Shown: positions 16,497 through 25,761 of the stretch, piece after piece | How the letters are laid out: each line of letters starts with the position of its first letter | Position numbering within the stretch: the first letter of the stretch is position 1 | Assembly (NCBI RefSeq): GCF_010015475.1 | Contig: NZ_SSNI01000005.1 | Span: forward strand, 156,151-220,150 | Length of the DNA: 64,000 nucleotides | Direction: 5' to 3' | From: Pontibacter pamirensis | Lineage (GTDB): Bacteria; Bacteroidota; Bacteroidia; Cytophagales; Hymenobacteraceae | Notes under the pieces: generated by a model | Seen by the model: the letters and a program-made list of their open reading frames with translations, nothing else | What the model was told of the DNA's origin: nothing | Database searches by the model: none | Program-made: the position numbers and the translations under genes

Positions 16497-17924
16497 TCAG
16501 GAGTTGGCTTTGTTAATGGTTGGCTTTACGGAAAGCTTCTTATCTAGCTTTGGCAGGGCAAGCAGTAGCAGGGCACCTACAAGCAGAACAGCTACTCCTA
16601 CCAGGGCTCCCAACCCAGTATATACCAGACTGGAATAAAACAGGTAGGCACTGGTAAGGCAGAAGATGATAGGTGTGATTGGGTATAGAGGCACAGAAAA
16701 CGGGCGTTCCAATTGAGGGTTCTTTCTCCGCAGAACAAAGAGCGCGATACCGATCAGGAATAGAAACAGCCAGAATACCGGTGCGGTGTATTCTACAATC
16801 GTTTCGAAGCCGTTCCGCGTAAAGATTCCCAAACCTATCAGCGCCAGTGCTATGCCACCCTGCACCATAAAAGCATTTGCCGGAGAGGATGTCTGCGAAT
16901 TCCACTTACCTAGTGCGCTGAAGATTCTGAAGTCTCTGCCCAGGGCATAGTTGGTGCGGGCGCCAGTAAAGATAGTGGCATTGGCAGACGTAAGTGCCGC
17001 GATCGTTACGATCAACCCAATCAGCACAACGCCTCCCTCTCCAAATGTATACCGCATCAGGTCTCCTGCAACGGCATCGGATGCTGCTATGCCATTTAGC
17101 CCCAGCACGTTCAGGAATGCCAGATTGATGAGCACATAAATGGATGTAATAATCAGGATGCTTAACAGCAGCACCTTCACCATGCCTCTGCTCCCGGACT
17201 TTAGCTCTGCCGAAATATAGGCTGCCTCATTCCACCCCCCGAAAGTGAGCAGCACGAAAACCATAGCCAAGCCTAAGGAGCTACTTTGTTCAGAAGCAGG
17301 CGCTGCAACTGCCGTTGCTGCCTCCGCCGGTGCGAAAAAAAAGCCAGCCAGCAGAATGATCAGAATCCCCAGCACTTCCAGCGCTATCAGGAGCTTTTGG
17401 GCACCTGTTCCCACACTTACTCCTAAAATATTAATTCCTGTTAAGGCTACCACCACCAACACGGCATACAAGGCAGAGGTGTATTCGCCCATGCTGTAAA
17501 TCTGCGCCAAGTAATCCCCAATGATGAAGGCAAGCAGTGCAATAGAGCCTGTTTGAATAACACTCATCCGTGCCCATGCAAACAGAAAAGAAAGCCGCCT
17601 GCCAAACGCCTGTTTCAAGAAATGATAGTCGCCGCCGGTATGGGGGTAGGTGGTGGTGAGTTCGGCATAACAGAGTGCCCCAATAAAAGAGACGGCACCG
17701 CCCATGAGCCAGGTTAGGAGAAACCAGGTGCTGCTTTCGGTGTTGGCCGCCACCAGCGACGGGGTTCTAAATATACCTGCCCCTACCACAATACCAACAA
17801 TAACTGCTATGGCATCAATCATGCTCAGCGTGGCTTTCGGCTCATCACCGCTGCCTTCACTAAGCTTGTTGCCTGCTACCTCCTGCTGCTTCTCTGTTTC
17901 TGTAAGACTTTGTTTCTCCTGCAT
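16497..17924 (-). CDS. APC-family amino acid permease
   Basis: A 475-residue inner membrane transporter with about 12 transmembrane helices. After a hydrophilic 35-residue N-terminus comes the APC signature helix IDAIAVIVGIVVGAGIFRTPS with the GAGIF unwound motif. SFIGALCYAELTTTYPHTGGDYHFLKQAFG is the conserved helix 2-3 region, and LTFGGWNEAAYISAELK matches helix 6 of LAT/serine-threonine-exchanger-like members. The C-terminus RRKNPQLERPFSVPLYPITPI is also family-typical. It probably imports or exchanges an amino acid; specificity cannot be read. It is monocistronic, with no partner gene adjacent. Confidence 0.92.
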   Translation of the reverse strand: MQEKQSLTETEKQQEVAGNKLSEGSGDEPKATLSMIDAIAVIVGIVVGAGIFRTPSLVAANTESSTWFLLTWLMGGAVSFIGALCYAELTTTYPHTGGDYHFLKQAFGRRLSFLFAWARMSVIQTGSIALLAFIIGDYLAQIYSMGEYTSALYAVLVVVALTGINILGVSVGTGAQKLLIALEVLGILIILLAGFFFAPAEAATAVAAPASEQSSSLGLAMVFVLLTFGGWNEAAYISAELKSGSRGMVKVLLLSILIITSIYVLINLAFLNVLGLNGIAASDAVAGDLMRYTFGEGGVVLIGLIVTIAALTSANATIFTGARTNYALGRDFRIFSALGKWNSQTSSPANAFMVQGGIALALIGLGIFTRNGFETIVEYTAPVFWLFLFLIGIALFVLRRKNPQLERPFSVPLYPITPIIFCLTSAYLFYSSLVYTGLGALVGVAVLLVGALLLLALPKLDKKLSVKPTINKANS

Positions 17925-18053
17925 GGGTGTGGTATAGGAATGAATTTCTCATACGTTTACCATGATGGGCTAGTTGAATAAAGGAAAGGCTATCCTGCTA
18001 AGAAGCAAGGGGATGCAAGTTGTGGTCAGGTTTTTATGAAAACAGCTTTACAG

Positions 18054-18129
18054 ACTACTTGATCAAGGGTGGTGGAGCATCTAAAGCTACAATAAGCTCC
18101 GTGTGCTCTACCACCCTTGATCAAGTAGT
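18054..18129 (-). terminator. Long stem-loop (26-bp arms) after the small acidic lipoprotein gene
   Basis: actacttgatcaagggtggt... (18054-18079) pairs with 18104-18129 over 26 bases with a single G-U mismatch, around a 24-base loop. It lies about 50 bases downstream of the minus-strand gene ending at 18179. The stem is unusually long for a simple terminator and could instead be a small inverted-repeat element. Confidence 0.6.
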
Positions 18130-18178
18130 TTACTTATGTAAATTTTATAAAAATACCATCAGATATGTCTTAATGGTT

Positions 18179-18379
18179 CTAGTCCTCTAATTCAATAGTT
18201 TCAGTTTCTGTGTCCATGGTAGTATCAACTTCCATGGTTGTTCTCTCAACTTCCAATTCAGTTACAGTCGTATCAGTATCTACTACAGTACCTTCTTCAG
18301 TGGTAGTTCCACCGCCATCGCAAGAGTACATACTCATTGATCCAAGAAGAACGGCACTTGCAAAAAATAGCTTTTTCAT
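18179..18379 (-). CDS. Small acidic lipoprotein
   Basis: A 66-residue lipoprotein precursor. The start is taken at 18379 (MKKLFFASAVLLGSMSMYSC), giving a standard signal peptide with lipobox MYSC; the frame extends 7 codons further up but this adds only basic residues. The mature part is about 45 residues made almost wholly of Thr, Glu, Asp and Val in a loose repeat (TVVDTDTTVTELEVERTTMEVD). No domain is recognised. It is too short and low-complexity to be an enzyme; it may be a surface-charge or stress-related lipoprotein, which is speculation. Confidence 0.7.
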   Translation of the reverse strand: MKKLFFASAVLLGSMSMYSCDGGGTTTEEGTVVDTDTTVTELEVERTTMEVDTTMDTETETIELED

Positions 18380-18744
18380 GTTTTTTTGTTTAAGTCTCAC
18401 ATTTGTTTATTTCCTCGTGTTATAAACCGAGGTGGTTAATATTACAATATATATACAATATATATGAGTTACGAGTTAAAGCATAATAAAGATATAATAC
18501 TCCCTTTTTTAAGTGTTGATAGTTTGTACTGCCTTTGGTAGTGATATGGCTGTTTCGGGCGCGTGGTATAAAAAATCAAAAAAGTGAGGCTGCTCTTAAA
18601 AAAGTGTCTTTGATGCTTCGACACAAAGTATTAAAGCACGATTAGCCAACTTCCCGGATGTAATACTGATGTTTGTCTTGCAGTTTTTAGGACCCATAAC
18701 AATGAAGAGAGGCTGGCTTGTTATGTCAGCTTTGTTACTGAAGG
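18380..18744. other. Intergenic stretch, AT-rich
   Basis: Lies between the small lipoprotein gene and the exopolysaccharide locus. It contains an AT dinucleotide-rich tract around 18445-18470 and no open frame with coding character. I could not identify a promoter, terminator or RNA here with confidence. It marks the left boundary of the polysaccharide locus. Confidence 0.5.
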
Positions 18745-20136
18745 TTAATAGGCATTGTCGTTATTCCTTAAGCCATTCCAGACTGTAAGGAAAATAATTT
18801 TAATGTCAAGTAGTATAGACCAATTTTCCAGGTACCAGAGGTCTGCCTGCACACGGCTTAACATAGCGGTTGTTTCTTTTGTTTCGCCTCTAAACCCGTT
18901 AACTTGTGCCCAGCCTGTAATGCCGGGTGTAAGAAAATGCCGCACCATGTAATTGTTTATCAGTTGAGAATAGTCCTGGGTATGCTTTAACATGTGAGGC
19001 CGAGGACCAACGACAGACATATCCCCTAACAAAACATTTATGAACTGGGGAAATTCGTCTAAACTGGTCTTCCGCAAAATCCTTCCGATTCTTGTAACCC
19101 GGGCATCGCCTTTGCTTGCCTGTAAGCTATCGCAATCAGGGTTTACTGTCATGCTTCTAAACTTCAGGCAGTAAAAAGGTTTGTTATTCTTACCGGAGCG
19201 CAACTGCTTAAAAAAGACAGGACCCTTAGAATCCATTTTAATCAGTAAGGCAAGAATAGGTAACAACCAACTTAGAATCAAGATGATGACCATAGATGAA
19301 AAGAAGATGTCAAACAATCTTTTCAAAATCTCATTCGCCTTATTTTCCAGTGGCTCCTGACGTGGCTTCAGCACAGGTACATAGCCAAACATTTCCACTA
19401 AAAAATTATGATGAATGGAGCCTTTAACATCAGGTACTAACCTAAGCCGTACCATATGTTTATCTGCTTCCTGTAATAAATTCTCTATTCTTTCGCTTTC
19501 GTTGTAGGGCAGTGCACAGTATATCTCACTTATTCTGTTTGCACTTGCATAACTAATACATTTCTCTGCTTTTCCAAGATAATTGATGTAAGGCGGTACT
19601 TTTGAGCGATCATCATCAAAAACTCCTGCTATAAAATAGTCTAGCTCAGGATTGGATATGATATAGTTGTAAAGGTCTATACCTACAGAGCCTGCTCCTA
19701 CAATAGCGATGCTGTTAGAGTGAAGCCAAAACTTGCGTCTGTGCTTTCTTAGTAACAGAAAAGAGAATCTCCACGAGAGTAGAAGAGCAGGAAAAAGAGC
19801 AAAATAATAAATAAAAGGGGTCGGGGGAATGTAAACGTAAGGTAGAAGTATCTTGATAACGCTAGCTAAAAATATAAATATACACAAAGCAGCAATATTC
19901 GCAGTCATGGTGGGGACTGCGTCACGCTTCAATACATTCCTGTAGATATCACAGGTAGTGGAGCAAAAAAACCAGCAGAAATTCAGAAGTAAAATTGTAA
20001 GTCTATAGTCATACACATCCACCCAAACCAGGTAGTGATCTGCCATGAGGAAGGAGGCATAGAGCGTGCCGTTTAAAAGGATATAGTCCACTACGACATT
20101 TACCCACCTGAACAAGGTTGAATACTTATGTGCCAT
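18745..20136 (-). CDS. Undecaprenyl-phosphate sugar phosphotransferase, WcaJ-type
   Basis: A 463-residue polyisoprenyl-phosphate hexose-1-phosphate transferase that loads the first sugar (glucose in characterised WcaJ) onto undecaprenyl phosphate to start the repeat unit. Four N-terminal transmembrane helices (residues 1-120) precede a nucleotide-binding-like CoA-binding_3 domain (IAIVGAGSVGIDLYNYI). One re-entrant helix follows (about 275-300), then the catalytic domain with the KMDSKGPVFFKQLRSGKNNKPF and FRSM motifs, TSLDEFPQFINVLLGDMSVVGPRP, and TPGITGWAQVNGFRGET. The set is complete, including the DE and VGPRP motifs. It is transcribed away from the rest of the locus, which starts 617 bases away on the other strand. 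Confidence 0.93.
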   Translation of the reverse strand: MAHKYSTLFRWVNVVVDYILLNGTLYASFLMADHYLVWVDVYDYRLTILLLNFCWFFCSTTCDIYRNVLKRDAVPTMTANIAALCIFIFLASVIKILLPYVYIPPTPFIYYFALFPALLLSWRFSFLLLRKHRRKFWLHSNSIAIVGAGSVGIDLYNYIISNPELDYFIAGVFDDDRSKVPPYINYLGKAEKCISYASANRISEIYCALPYNESERIENLLQEADKHMVRLRLVPDVKGSIHHNFLVEMFGYVPVLKPRQEPLENKANEILKRLFDIFFSSMVIILILSWLLPILALLIKMDSKGPVFFKQLRSGKNNKPFYCLKFRSMTVNPDCDSLQASKGDARVTRIGRILRKTSLDEFPQFINVLLGDMSVVGPRPHMLKHTQDYSQLINNYMVRHFLTPGITGWAQVNGFRGETKETTAMLSRVQADLWYLENWSILLDIKIIFLTVWNGLRNNDNAY

Positions 20137-20753
20137 AGTTATAAGGATTTGAAAACTTTATATTACCCGAACTTAAATAAAATAATAAGAGACTTAGTGA
20201 AATATTTGCTTTATTCAAGTTTATATTTTAAAATAATGTTTTTTTGTTATAATAAAAATATTATTATTAATATTTTGCTTGCTTCAGAAATTGTTCTTTC
20301 AATAAGTTGTACTAACATTTTAATAGTAAGATTCATCTATTGTTTATTAATTAGCCAATGCATTAAAAACAATGGTAAAGGGAGTTACAGTATTGAAAAA
20401 AAATAATTTGTAGTGATTAATATTATATTTTTCTTGAACATAGCCACAAAGAAAACACAAATACAAGAATTAATATTATAATAAAAATAATTTATTGATT
20501 TATAAAGAGATTTAATCTTTTAGTGATGTTTAGTTATACCTATATATAAATTAATATTTTGCTTTGCTAGGTCCTAGTATACCGAAGTTAAACAGCTGTA
20601 ATAAATATTTACTTAGTAATAAGTATACTTATACTAATAAAAATTTAAGCTTGAAACATTATTAAGGCAAAAACTTGCTTAATTAAAATATTTAATTGTG
20701 TTTTAGGGTATCTATTAAACTACAACTCCTTCTTTTACTAAGCACCAAGTTGC
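20137..20753. promoter_or_regulatory. Divergent AT-rich intergenic region of the polysaccharide locus
   Basis: 617 bases separate the minus-strand wcaJ-type gene from the plus-strand glycosyltransferase genes. The region is extremely AT-rich with many A/T runs and no open frame of coding character. By position it must hold promoters for both directions, but I cannot mark a -33/-7 pair with confidence. The low GC compared with the first 18 kb is typical of the start of a horizontally acquired surface-polysaccharide locus (inference). Confidence 0.45.
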
Positions 20754-22388
20754 ATGAAGACTGTAAGCAAAATGTTTTTATCCTCCTCCGGCTTTATGGT
20801 AGCACCCTTACCTAAGGCTACCATTACATCGTGGCGGTATTGGAGGATCTGGCTACTTGGGCTATCAGTTATCTCCGTTACTTTCATCGCCACTATGGAT
20901 ACAGGACCTTATCTGCATTCTGATGAGTTTGTAACATTGGAACTTGGCAGGATTATTTTGAACCCGAGTACAGATTGGTCTATCACTTGGCTAGTCGATC
21001 AACAGCAGCCTGTAATTCTATTTTCTTATTTGGGTGCCGTTTTGCAAGAGTTTACTTATGAGTATGGCGGACAATACGGACCAAGGGTGTCATCACTTTT
21101 TGGAGCACTTGTAGCCTCTACGGCGTTAGTTGGATGGTTGCTAACAAAAGGAACATACCGCATAGCGGCCTTTTTGCTTGGGTTTGTATTTTTACTGGAC
21201 CCCCTACTAGTGCAGGCGTTCACTATCGGTAGGTTAGACGGCTGGACGATGGCGCTATGCCTGTGTTGTTGCTGGATACTTTGCGATACCAGTCATCGGT
21301 TTTGCGAAATGAGTCCACGCATCTTGACTATTCGTTTACTGCTAGCTGGATGTTTGGCATGTACAGCCATATTTATATGGCCTTCCGCAGTATTTTTATT
21401 TCCTCTCATTACTGTGGAACTTTTTAGCCTGGTAAACAAGATCAGGAGTAATAGAGGAAAATTACAAGAGGTAACCAGACCCTTGTTCCTCTTCACAATA
21501 GGAGGAATCCTAACAGCTCTTTTACTTCTATTACCTATTGCTCAATTACTCTATGGTGAATTCAGTAATGCCTTGCAGAGTATTAAAACAAATACTCATT
21601 CAGGGGCTTCAGAAGATCCGACATCTATATTACAGAACAGTATAGGATTGGTCCGTGCGCTCAAATATAGCCCCTTTGTGGTACTGCTTGCTTTCATGGT
21701 GGTTTTAAGGTATAGGCAATTTGGCTATATCTTCTCCATTCTAGCGGTTCTTGCTCTCATGGTTTCTACACTAGTTTACATTAATCGTGTTCAATATCTG
21801 ATTCCTTATTTTATTATTTGCATTAGTAGCTTGTTTCAAAAACAGCGTAACATTGAAACATCTCGGTTTCTTAGAACGAGTAGCTTAATACTACTTCTAT
21901 TTTGGTCGATTGGGCTTTCCCTAGGTGTGCGTACCTATCTAGCACTTGATTCTCAAGCAGACCGGGATAGGAAGTTGGTTTATCAAGCTGCCTTGTCACT
22001 TATAGGCCCTGGTGAATACAGGGTTTATGTACCCTATGAACTCTATTATCCTGGCAGATCTCTTGGTTGGAAAATGTACAGAGCATACTTAGCCTATGGA
22101 AACCCTCTGACTCCAGAAACACTCAAACAAGTGCTTTCACATGTAGATCATGTAATAATGTTAGAGCCTCAGCTAACTAAGGAAATTGATAGGGCGTTGA
22201 TAGAGGAAGGCTGGCTCAACAAAGGAGTTTTTCACCTCTACGACAAACCTGCAGTTCTATTTGATGGCATCACCACGAATGACATCAGATTGCGTAACCT
22301 TTATTCAATTTTCCGAAAACCATACGGGCCTTATAAGCTCTACGTCAGGGAGAAGCACCAAAGTTTTACTACTGTTAGTACTTTATAA
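20754..22388 (+). CDS. GT39-like membrane glycosyltransferase (copy 1)
   Basis: A 544-residue integral membrane protein of the dolichyl-phosphate-mannose/ArnT-like (GT-C) type, using a lipid-phosphate-linked sugar on the outer face of the inner membrane. After a first transmembrane helix the loop contains the acidic motif LHSDEF (about residue 55-60), in the place of the catalytic Asp-Glu of GT-C enzymes, followed by NPSTDWSITW. About 11 further transmembrane segments follow, with short periplasmic C-terminal part including ALSLIGPGEYRVYVPYELYYPGRSLGW. The next gene is a clear paralogue with the same motifs (DWS.TW, LDPL.V.., IGPG.Y.V). The acceptor is unknown. ATG at 20754. Confidence 0.78.
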   Translation: MKTVSKMFLSSSGFMVAPLPKATITSWRYWRIWLLGLSVISVTFIATMDTGPYLHSDEFVTLELGRIILNPSTDWSITWLVDQQQPVILFSYLGAVLQEFTYEYGGQYGPRVSSLFGALVASTALVGWLLTKGTYRIAAFLLGFVFLLDPLLVQAFTIGRLDGWTMALCLCCCWILCDTSHRFCEMSPRILTIRLLLAGCLACTAIFIWPSAVFLFPLITVELFSLVNKIRSNRGKLQEVTRPLFLFTIGGILTALLLLLPIAQLLYGEFSNALQSIKTNTHSGASEDPTSILQNSIGLVRALKYSPFVVLLAFMVVLRYRQFGYIFSILAVLALMVSTLVYINRVQYLIPYFIICISSLFQKQRNIETSRFLRTSSLILLLFWSIGLSLGVRTYLALDSQADRDRKLVYQAALSLIGPGEYRVYVPYELYYPGRSLGWKMYRAYLAYGNPLTPETLKQVLSHVDHVIMLEPQLTKEIDRALIEEGWLNKGVFHLYDKPAVLFDGITTNDIRLRNLYSIFRKPYGPYKLYVREKHQSFTTVSTL

Positions 22389-22409
22389 TTGTTAAGCATT
22401 TTTAATGCT

Positions 22410-24107
22410 ATGCGAACCAAACAAAAACCATATCAATTTGCTGGTAAGTTAGCATCCTCAACAGCCACAGATGGTAGATTTATCAAGGTGATTTGGTTGT
22501 TATGGGTTTTAATTTTGACTGTAGCTTTGGTAATCCAACTAATAACACTGGATGTATTACCTCACCTACAACAGGACGAAGCTCAAATTACAGATTATGG
22601 GAGGTTAGCTCTCAATCCTACCAGCGACTGGTCTGTAACATGGAGGCTAGGTGAAGGAAAACCTCTATTACTGTGGTCCTATTTGGGGCCATTGATTGCA
22701 GAAATAAGTTATCAAATAGGTGGTACAAATGGTTTGGGGCCAAGACTTGCATCACTAATAGGTGGTATGATCGCAGCAACTATAGCTTTCGGATGGTTAC
22801 TAGCAAGGAGAGTACCTATATATGTTGCTTTCTGCTTAAGTTTAGCTTTTATGCTGGACCCTCTTTTTGTTCTTTCTCAGCGTATGGCAAGAGTAGATAG
22901 CTGGGTGGTAGCACTCTGCCTTGCTTCATGCTGGCTTTTGCGAGTGACACTGGCGAAGGATGGTGATTCTTTAAATAAATGGCGTTTCATTGCTGCTGGT
23001 GGACTCGCTGCTGCGGCAGCACTAGTCTGGCCTTCTGCCGTTTTCCTTTATCCACTCATAGTACTAGAGTTCTTTCAATCAGGTGAAGCAGAAAATGCAG
23101 AAGTAGGTAAAGTGAAGTTATTTGCTTCAAAAGCACTTTATTTTGGTTTTGGGGGAGTAGCGATGTTTATTCTGCTGCTATTACCAGTATGGCAAAACTT
23201 GGTGATAATTTTCAGTGACATGTCCACTATGGTCAGCCAAAATATAGATTCATCAAAAACACTTTCAGAGCGCCTTTTTTCGCTTTTCGATCCCCAAGTT
23301 TGGTTAAAATTAATAAAAGCCTTAGTAAAAACATTTACCCCGCTTTTCCCGCTGCTTGCAATTGCCGGTATTATTGTACACCGGGAGAAAGGGCTTATAC
23401 TAGCCTCTTTCATAACCTTAACTATGATATTTGCTTCTCTTGTGTATGAGTTCAGAGTCCTGTACCTCATTCCATATTTTGTAGCACTAAGCAGTGGGAT
23501 ATTTGTTTATCTAAAAGAGAGTGTCAAGTCTAATAGATGGTTGAAAAAGGTGAGCATATTAGCATTAGGTGTTGTGACACTCTGGTCAGTAGGAACTTCA
23601 CTATTAGTTAGAACAGTCCTAGGGCTAGAAGGGAAAACTGAACGTGATAGAAACAAAATTTATCATGTCGCAGCCTCATCCATCGGTCCGGGTAACTATA
23701 AGGTCTTTCTCGGCTTCACTTACGAATTTTACTTTGTAGGACGATCATTAGGTTGGCAATTATATACACCCTACATACAGTTTAGTTATGATAGCGAAGG
23801 GAACTGGATAAGGGAGAACGACTATCAACCAAAAGACAAATTTCATAAACTCCTCTCTCAGATGGACTTTGCTGTTTTTGCAGAAGGCTCAGTTGATGAA
23901 GAGCTTTCAAAGGATTTAGCAGTGTCAGGCCTGAAATATAGCGGTTCCCTGAGGGTGGGGGAAGAACAAGGAAGTACAGAAAGCCCTCAGCTTCGAGAAA
24001 GAAACAAGGAAGTTTTTCTGTGGTTTCTTCAAGGAAGAATGAGTTATGGCCCCTACGTACTATATGCTCGGGAAAAGAGCGATAAGATTTCTTTGAATTC
24101 AGAATAG
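22410..24107 (+). CDS. GT39-like membrane glycosyltransferase (copy 2)
   Basis: About 565 residues; paralogue of the preceding gene. The frame opens with TTG at 22389, right after the previous stop, but the first ATG (22410, MRTKQKPYQF) is the better start. The first periplasmic loop carries LQQDEAQ (acidic GT-C motif), followed by NPTSDWSVTWRLGEGKPLLLWSYLGP. The segment FMLDPLFVLSQRMARVDSW parallels LLDPLLVQAFTIGRLDGW of copy 1, and AASSIGPGNYKVFLGFTYEFYFVGRSLGW parallels the C-terminal part. It differs by a roughly 30-residue insert near the C-terminus (SLRVGEEQGSTESPQLRERN). A tandem duplication with divergence is likely; the two may act on different sugars or as a pair. Confidence 0.77.
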   Translation: MRTKQKPYQFAGKLASSTATDGRFIKVIWLLWVLILTVALVIQLITLDVLPHLQQDEAQITDYGRLALNPTSDWSVTWRLGEGKPLLLWSYLGPLIAEISYQIGGTNGLGPRLASLIGGMIAATIAFGWLLARRVPIYVAFCLSLAFMLDPLFVLSQRMARVDSWVVALCLASCWLLRVTLAKDGDSLNKWRFIAAGGLAAAAALVWPSAVFLYPLIVLEFFQSGEAENAEVGKVKLFASKALYFGFGGVAMFILLLLPVWQNLVIIFSDMSTMVSQNIDSSKTLSERLFSLFDPQVWLKLIKALVKTFTPLFPLLAIAGIIVHREKGLILASFITLTMIFASLVYEFRVLYLIPYFVALSSGIFVYLKESVKSNRWLKKVSILALGVVTLWSVGTSLLVRTVLGLEGKTERDRNKIYHVAASSIGPGNYKVFLGFTYEFYFVGRSLGWQLYTPYIQFSYDSEGNWIRENDYQPKDKFHKLLSQMDFAVFAEGSVDEELSKDLAVSGLKYSGSLRVGEEQGSTESPQLRERNKEVFLWFLQGRMSYGPYVLYAREKSDKISLNSE

Positions 24108-24197
24108 TGAGTTACCCGACAAAATAAACATTAAAAAGTAAAATTATAAGATAAGATGAATCAACTATATCATTAACCTCCTAACAAAAACAGAGCT

Positions 24198-25250
24198 ATG
24201 GTAAATGTAGGAATAATTGGCTATGGGTACTGGGGTCCCAATCTGGTAAGGAATTTTTACGCTGCAAATGATTGCTGCGTAAAAGCGGTGGCAGATGAAC
24301 GACCTGAACGGTTGCAGCAACTGGAAAAAGAATTTCCTTCTGTAAAGGGGGTGAAAGATGCAAGGGAGATTGTTCACGACCCAGGCATTGACGCTGTAGT
24401 GATAGCCACTCCGGTTTCCACTCATTTCACTCTGGCCAGGAAGGCGCTTGCCGAGGGGAAGCATGTGTTAATTGAAAAACCTATGACCTCATCTGTGGAG
24501 GAAGCTGAGCTACTTATAAATCTGGCTGAGCAAAAGGGCGTGCTGCTTATGGTAGACCATACTTTCTTATACACCGGAGCTGTTCAGAAAATGAGACAGC
24601 TGGTGGATGGTCAGGAGTTGGGAAACATAAAATACCTGGATTCGACAAGAATTAACCTAGGCCTGTTTCAATCCGATATCAATGTGCTTTGGGATCTTGC
24701 ACCTCATGACATATCTATTCTCAATTACATTGTGGATGAGCGCCCTTATAGTATAAACGCAACAGGCATTACCCACACCAATAACAACATTGAGAATATC
24801 GCTTACCTCACTGTAAACTATGCCTCTGGCTTTATTGCTCATTTTAACTGCTCCTGGACAAGCCCTGTAAAGGTCAGGATGATGCTCATAGGGGGGGACC
24901 AAAAAATGATTCTTTACAACGACCTGGAGCCGACAGAAAAAATCAAAGTGTATGACACTGGCTACAGTTATTCAAATGACGAGGAGAAAAAACGGGTGTT
25001 AGTTGATTATAGAACAGGAGATATACATGTTCCGAAACTTGCCACAACTGAGGCGCTTTTAGGTATGGCCAATGATTTTATTTCCTCTGTACAAGAAAAG
25101 AAGCAGCCTAAGTCCTCCTGCCACCTCGGTCTGGATGTAGTCCGGATTTTGGAGGCTTCTAACAAATCAATCAAGCATTGCGGTAGAGAAGTTGTGCTGC
25201 AGGATACTACAGTACCAGCTATACATAACGATCATGAGGTTTTAATTTAA
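24198..25250 (+). CDS. Gfo/Idh/MocA-family sugar oxidoreductase (WlbA/WbpB-like)
   Basis: A 350-residue NAD(P)-dependent oxidoreductase with an N-terminal Rossmann motif (IIGYGYWGPNLVRNFY, residues 5-20) and the family EKP signature (VLIEKPMTS, about 92-100), whose Lys takes part in catalysis. The phrase HDISILNYIVDERP corresponds to the GGGVLLDxGxH-type active-site region, with His. Relatives such as WlbA/WbpB oxidise the C3 hydroxyl of UDP-GlcNAcA before amination. Directly downstream are an acyltransferase of WlbB/WbpD type and a DegT aminotransferase of WbpE type, so a 3-acylamino sugar is the likely product (inference). It starts the nucleotide-sugar module. Confidence 0.88.
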   Translation: MVNVGIIGYGYWGPNLVRNFYAANDCCVKAVADERPERLQQLEKEFPSVKGVKDAREIVHDPGIDAVVIATPVSTHFTLARKALAEGKHVLIEKPMTSSVEEAELLINLAEQKGVLLMVDHTFLYTGAVQKMRQLVDGQELGNIKYLDSTRINLGLFQSDINVLWDLAPHDISILNYIVDERPYSINATGITHTNNNIENIAYLTVNYASGFIAHFNCSWTSPVKVRMMLIGGDQKMILYNDLEPTEKIKVYDTGYSYSNDEEKKRVLVDYRTGDIHVPKLATTEALLGMANDFISSVQEKKQPKSSCHLGLDVVRILEASNKSIKHCGREVVLQDTTVPAIHNDHEVLI

Positions 25251-25256
25251 AAAAAT

Positions 25257-25760
25257 ATGGATACAGTTACAAACGACAATAGCAAACAAAGTCTGCACAA
25301 TGTAAAGCTTGGCAAGGATGTGAAGATTTACAACTTTGTGAATGCATATGGGTGCAGTATCGATGATGGATCCAAGGTAGGCACCTTTGTAGAAATTCAA
25401 AAAGGAGCCACAATTGGTAAAAACTGTAAGATCTCCAGCCATACCTTTATCTGTGAAGGGGTGCACATTTCAGATAATGTATTTGTAGGACACAACGTAA
25501 CTTTTATAAATGACAAGTTTCCCCGGGCAACAAATGAGAACGGTTCTCTGCAGACCGAAAAAAACTGGAGTTGCGTTGAAACCTATGTGGAAGAAGGTGC
25601 CTCTATAGGATCAAGTGCCACTATTCTTTGTGGTGTGCGCATTGGGAAAAGAGCCATCATTGGGGCCGGGTCTGTGGTTACTAAAGATGTACCCGAAAAC
25701 GCTGTAGTGGCTGGTAATCCAGCCAAAGTAATCAAATATGCTGAACAAATTGTTGTCTGA
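25257..25760 (+). CDS. Left-handed beta-helix N-acyltransferase (WlbB/WbpD-like)
   Basis: A 167-residue hexapeptide-repeat acyltransferase. Imperfect [LIV]-G-x4 repeats fold as a left-handed beta-helix from residue 17 to the end ([21 protein letters not shown], then [44 protein letters not shown]). The loop [13 protein letters not shown] in the middle and the HTF segment supply the catalytic His region of the N-acetyltransferase subgroup. It is expected to acetylate (or acylate) the amino group added by the neighbouring DegT aminotransferase. It is 6 bases downstream of the oxidoreductase, so co-translated; the aminotransferase start follows within 2 bases of its stop. Confidence 0.88.
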   Translation: MDTVTNDNSKQSLHNVKLGKDVKIYNFVNAYGCSIDDGSKVGTFVEIQKGATIGKNCKISSHTFICEGVHISDNVFVGHNVTFINDKFPRATNENGSLQTEKNWSCVETYVEEGASIGSSATILCGVRIGKRAIIGAGSVVTKDVPENAVVAGNPAKVIKYAEQIVV

Positions 25761-25761
25761 T

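Noticed and set aside
20137..20753. CRISPR-like or short tandem repeat array in the AT-rich region
   Set aside because: Many A/T runs look repetitive, but no regularly spaced repeat unit is present.
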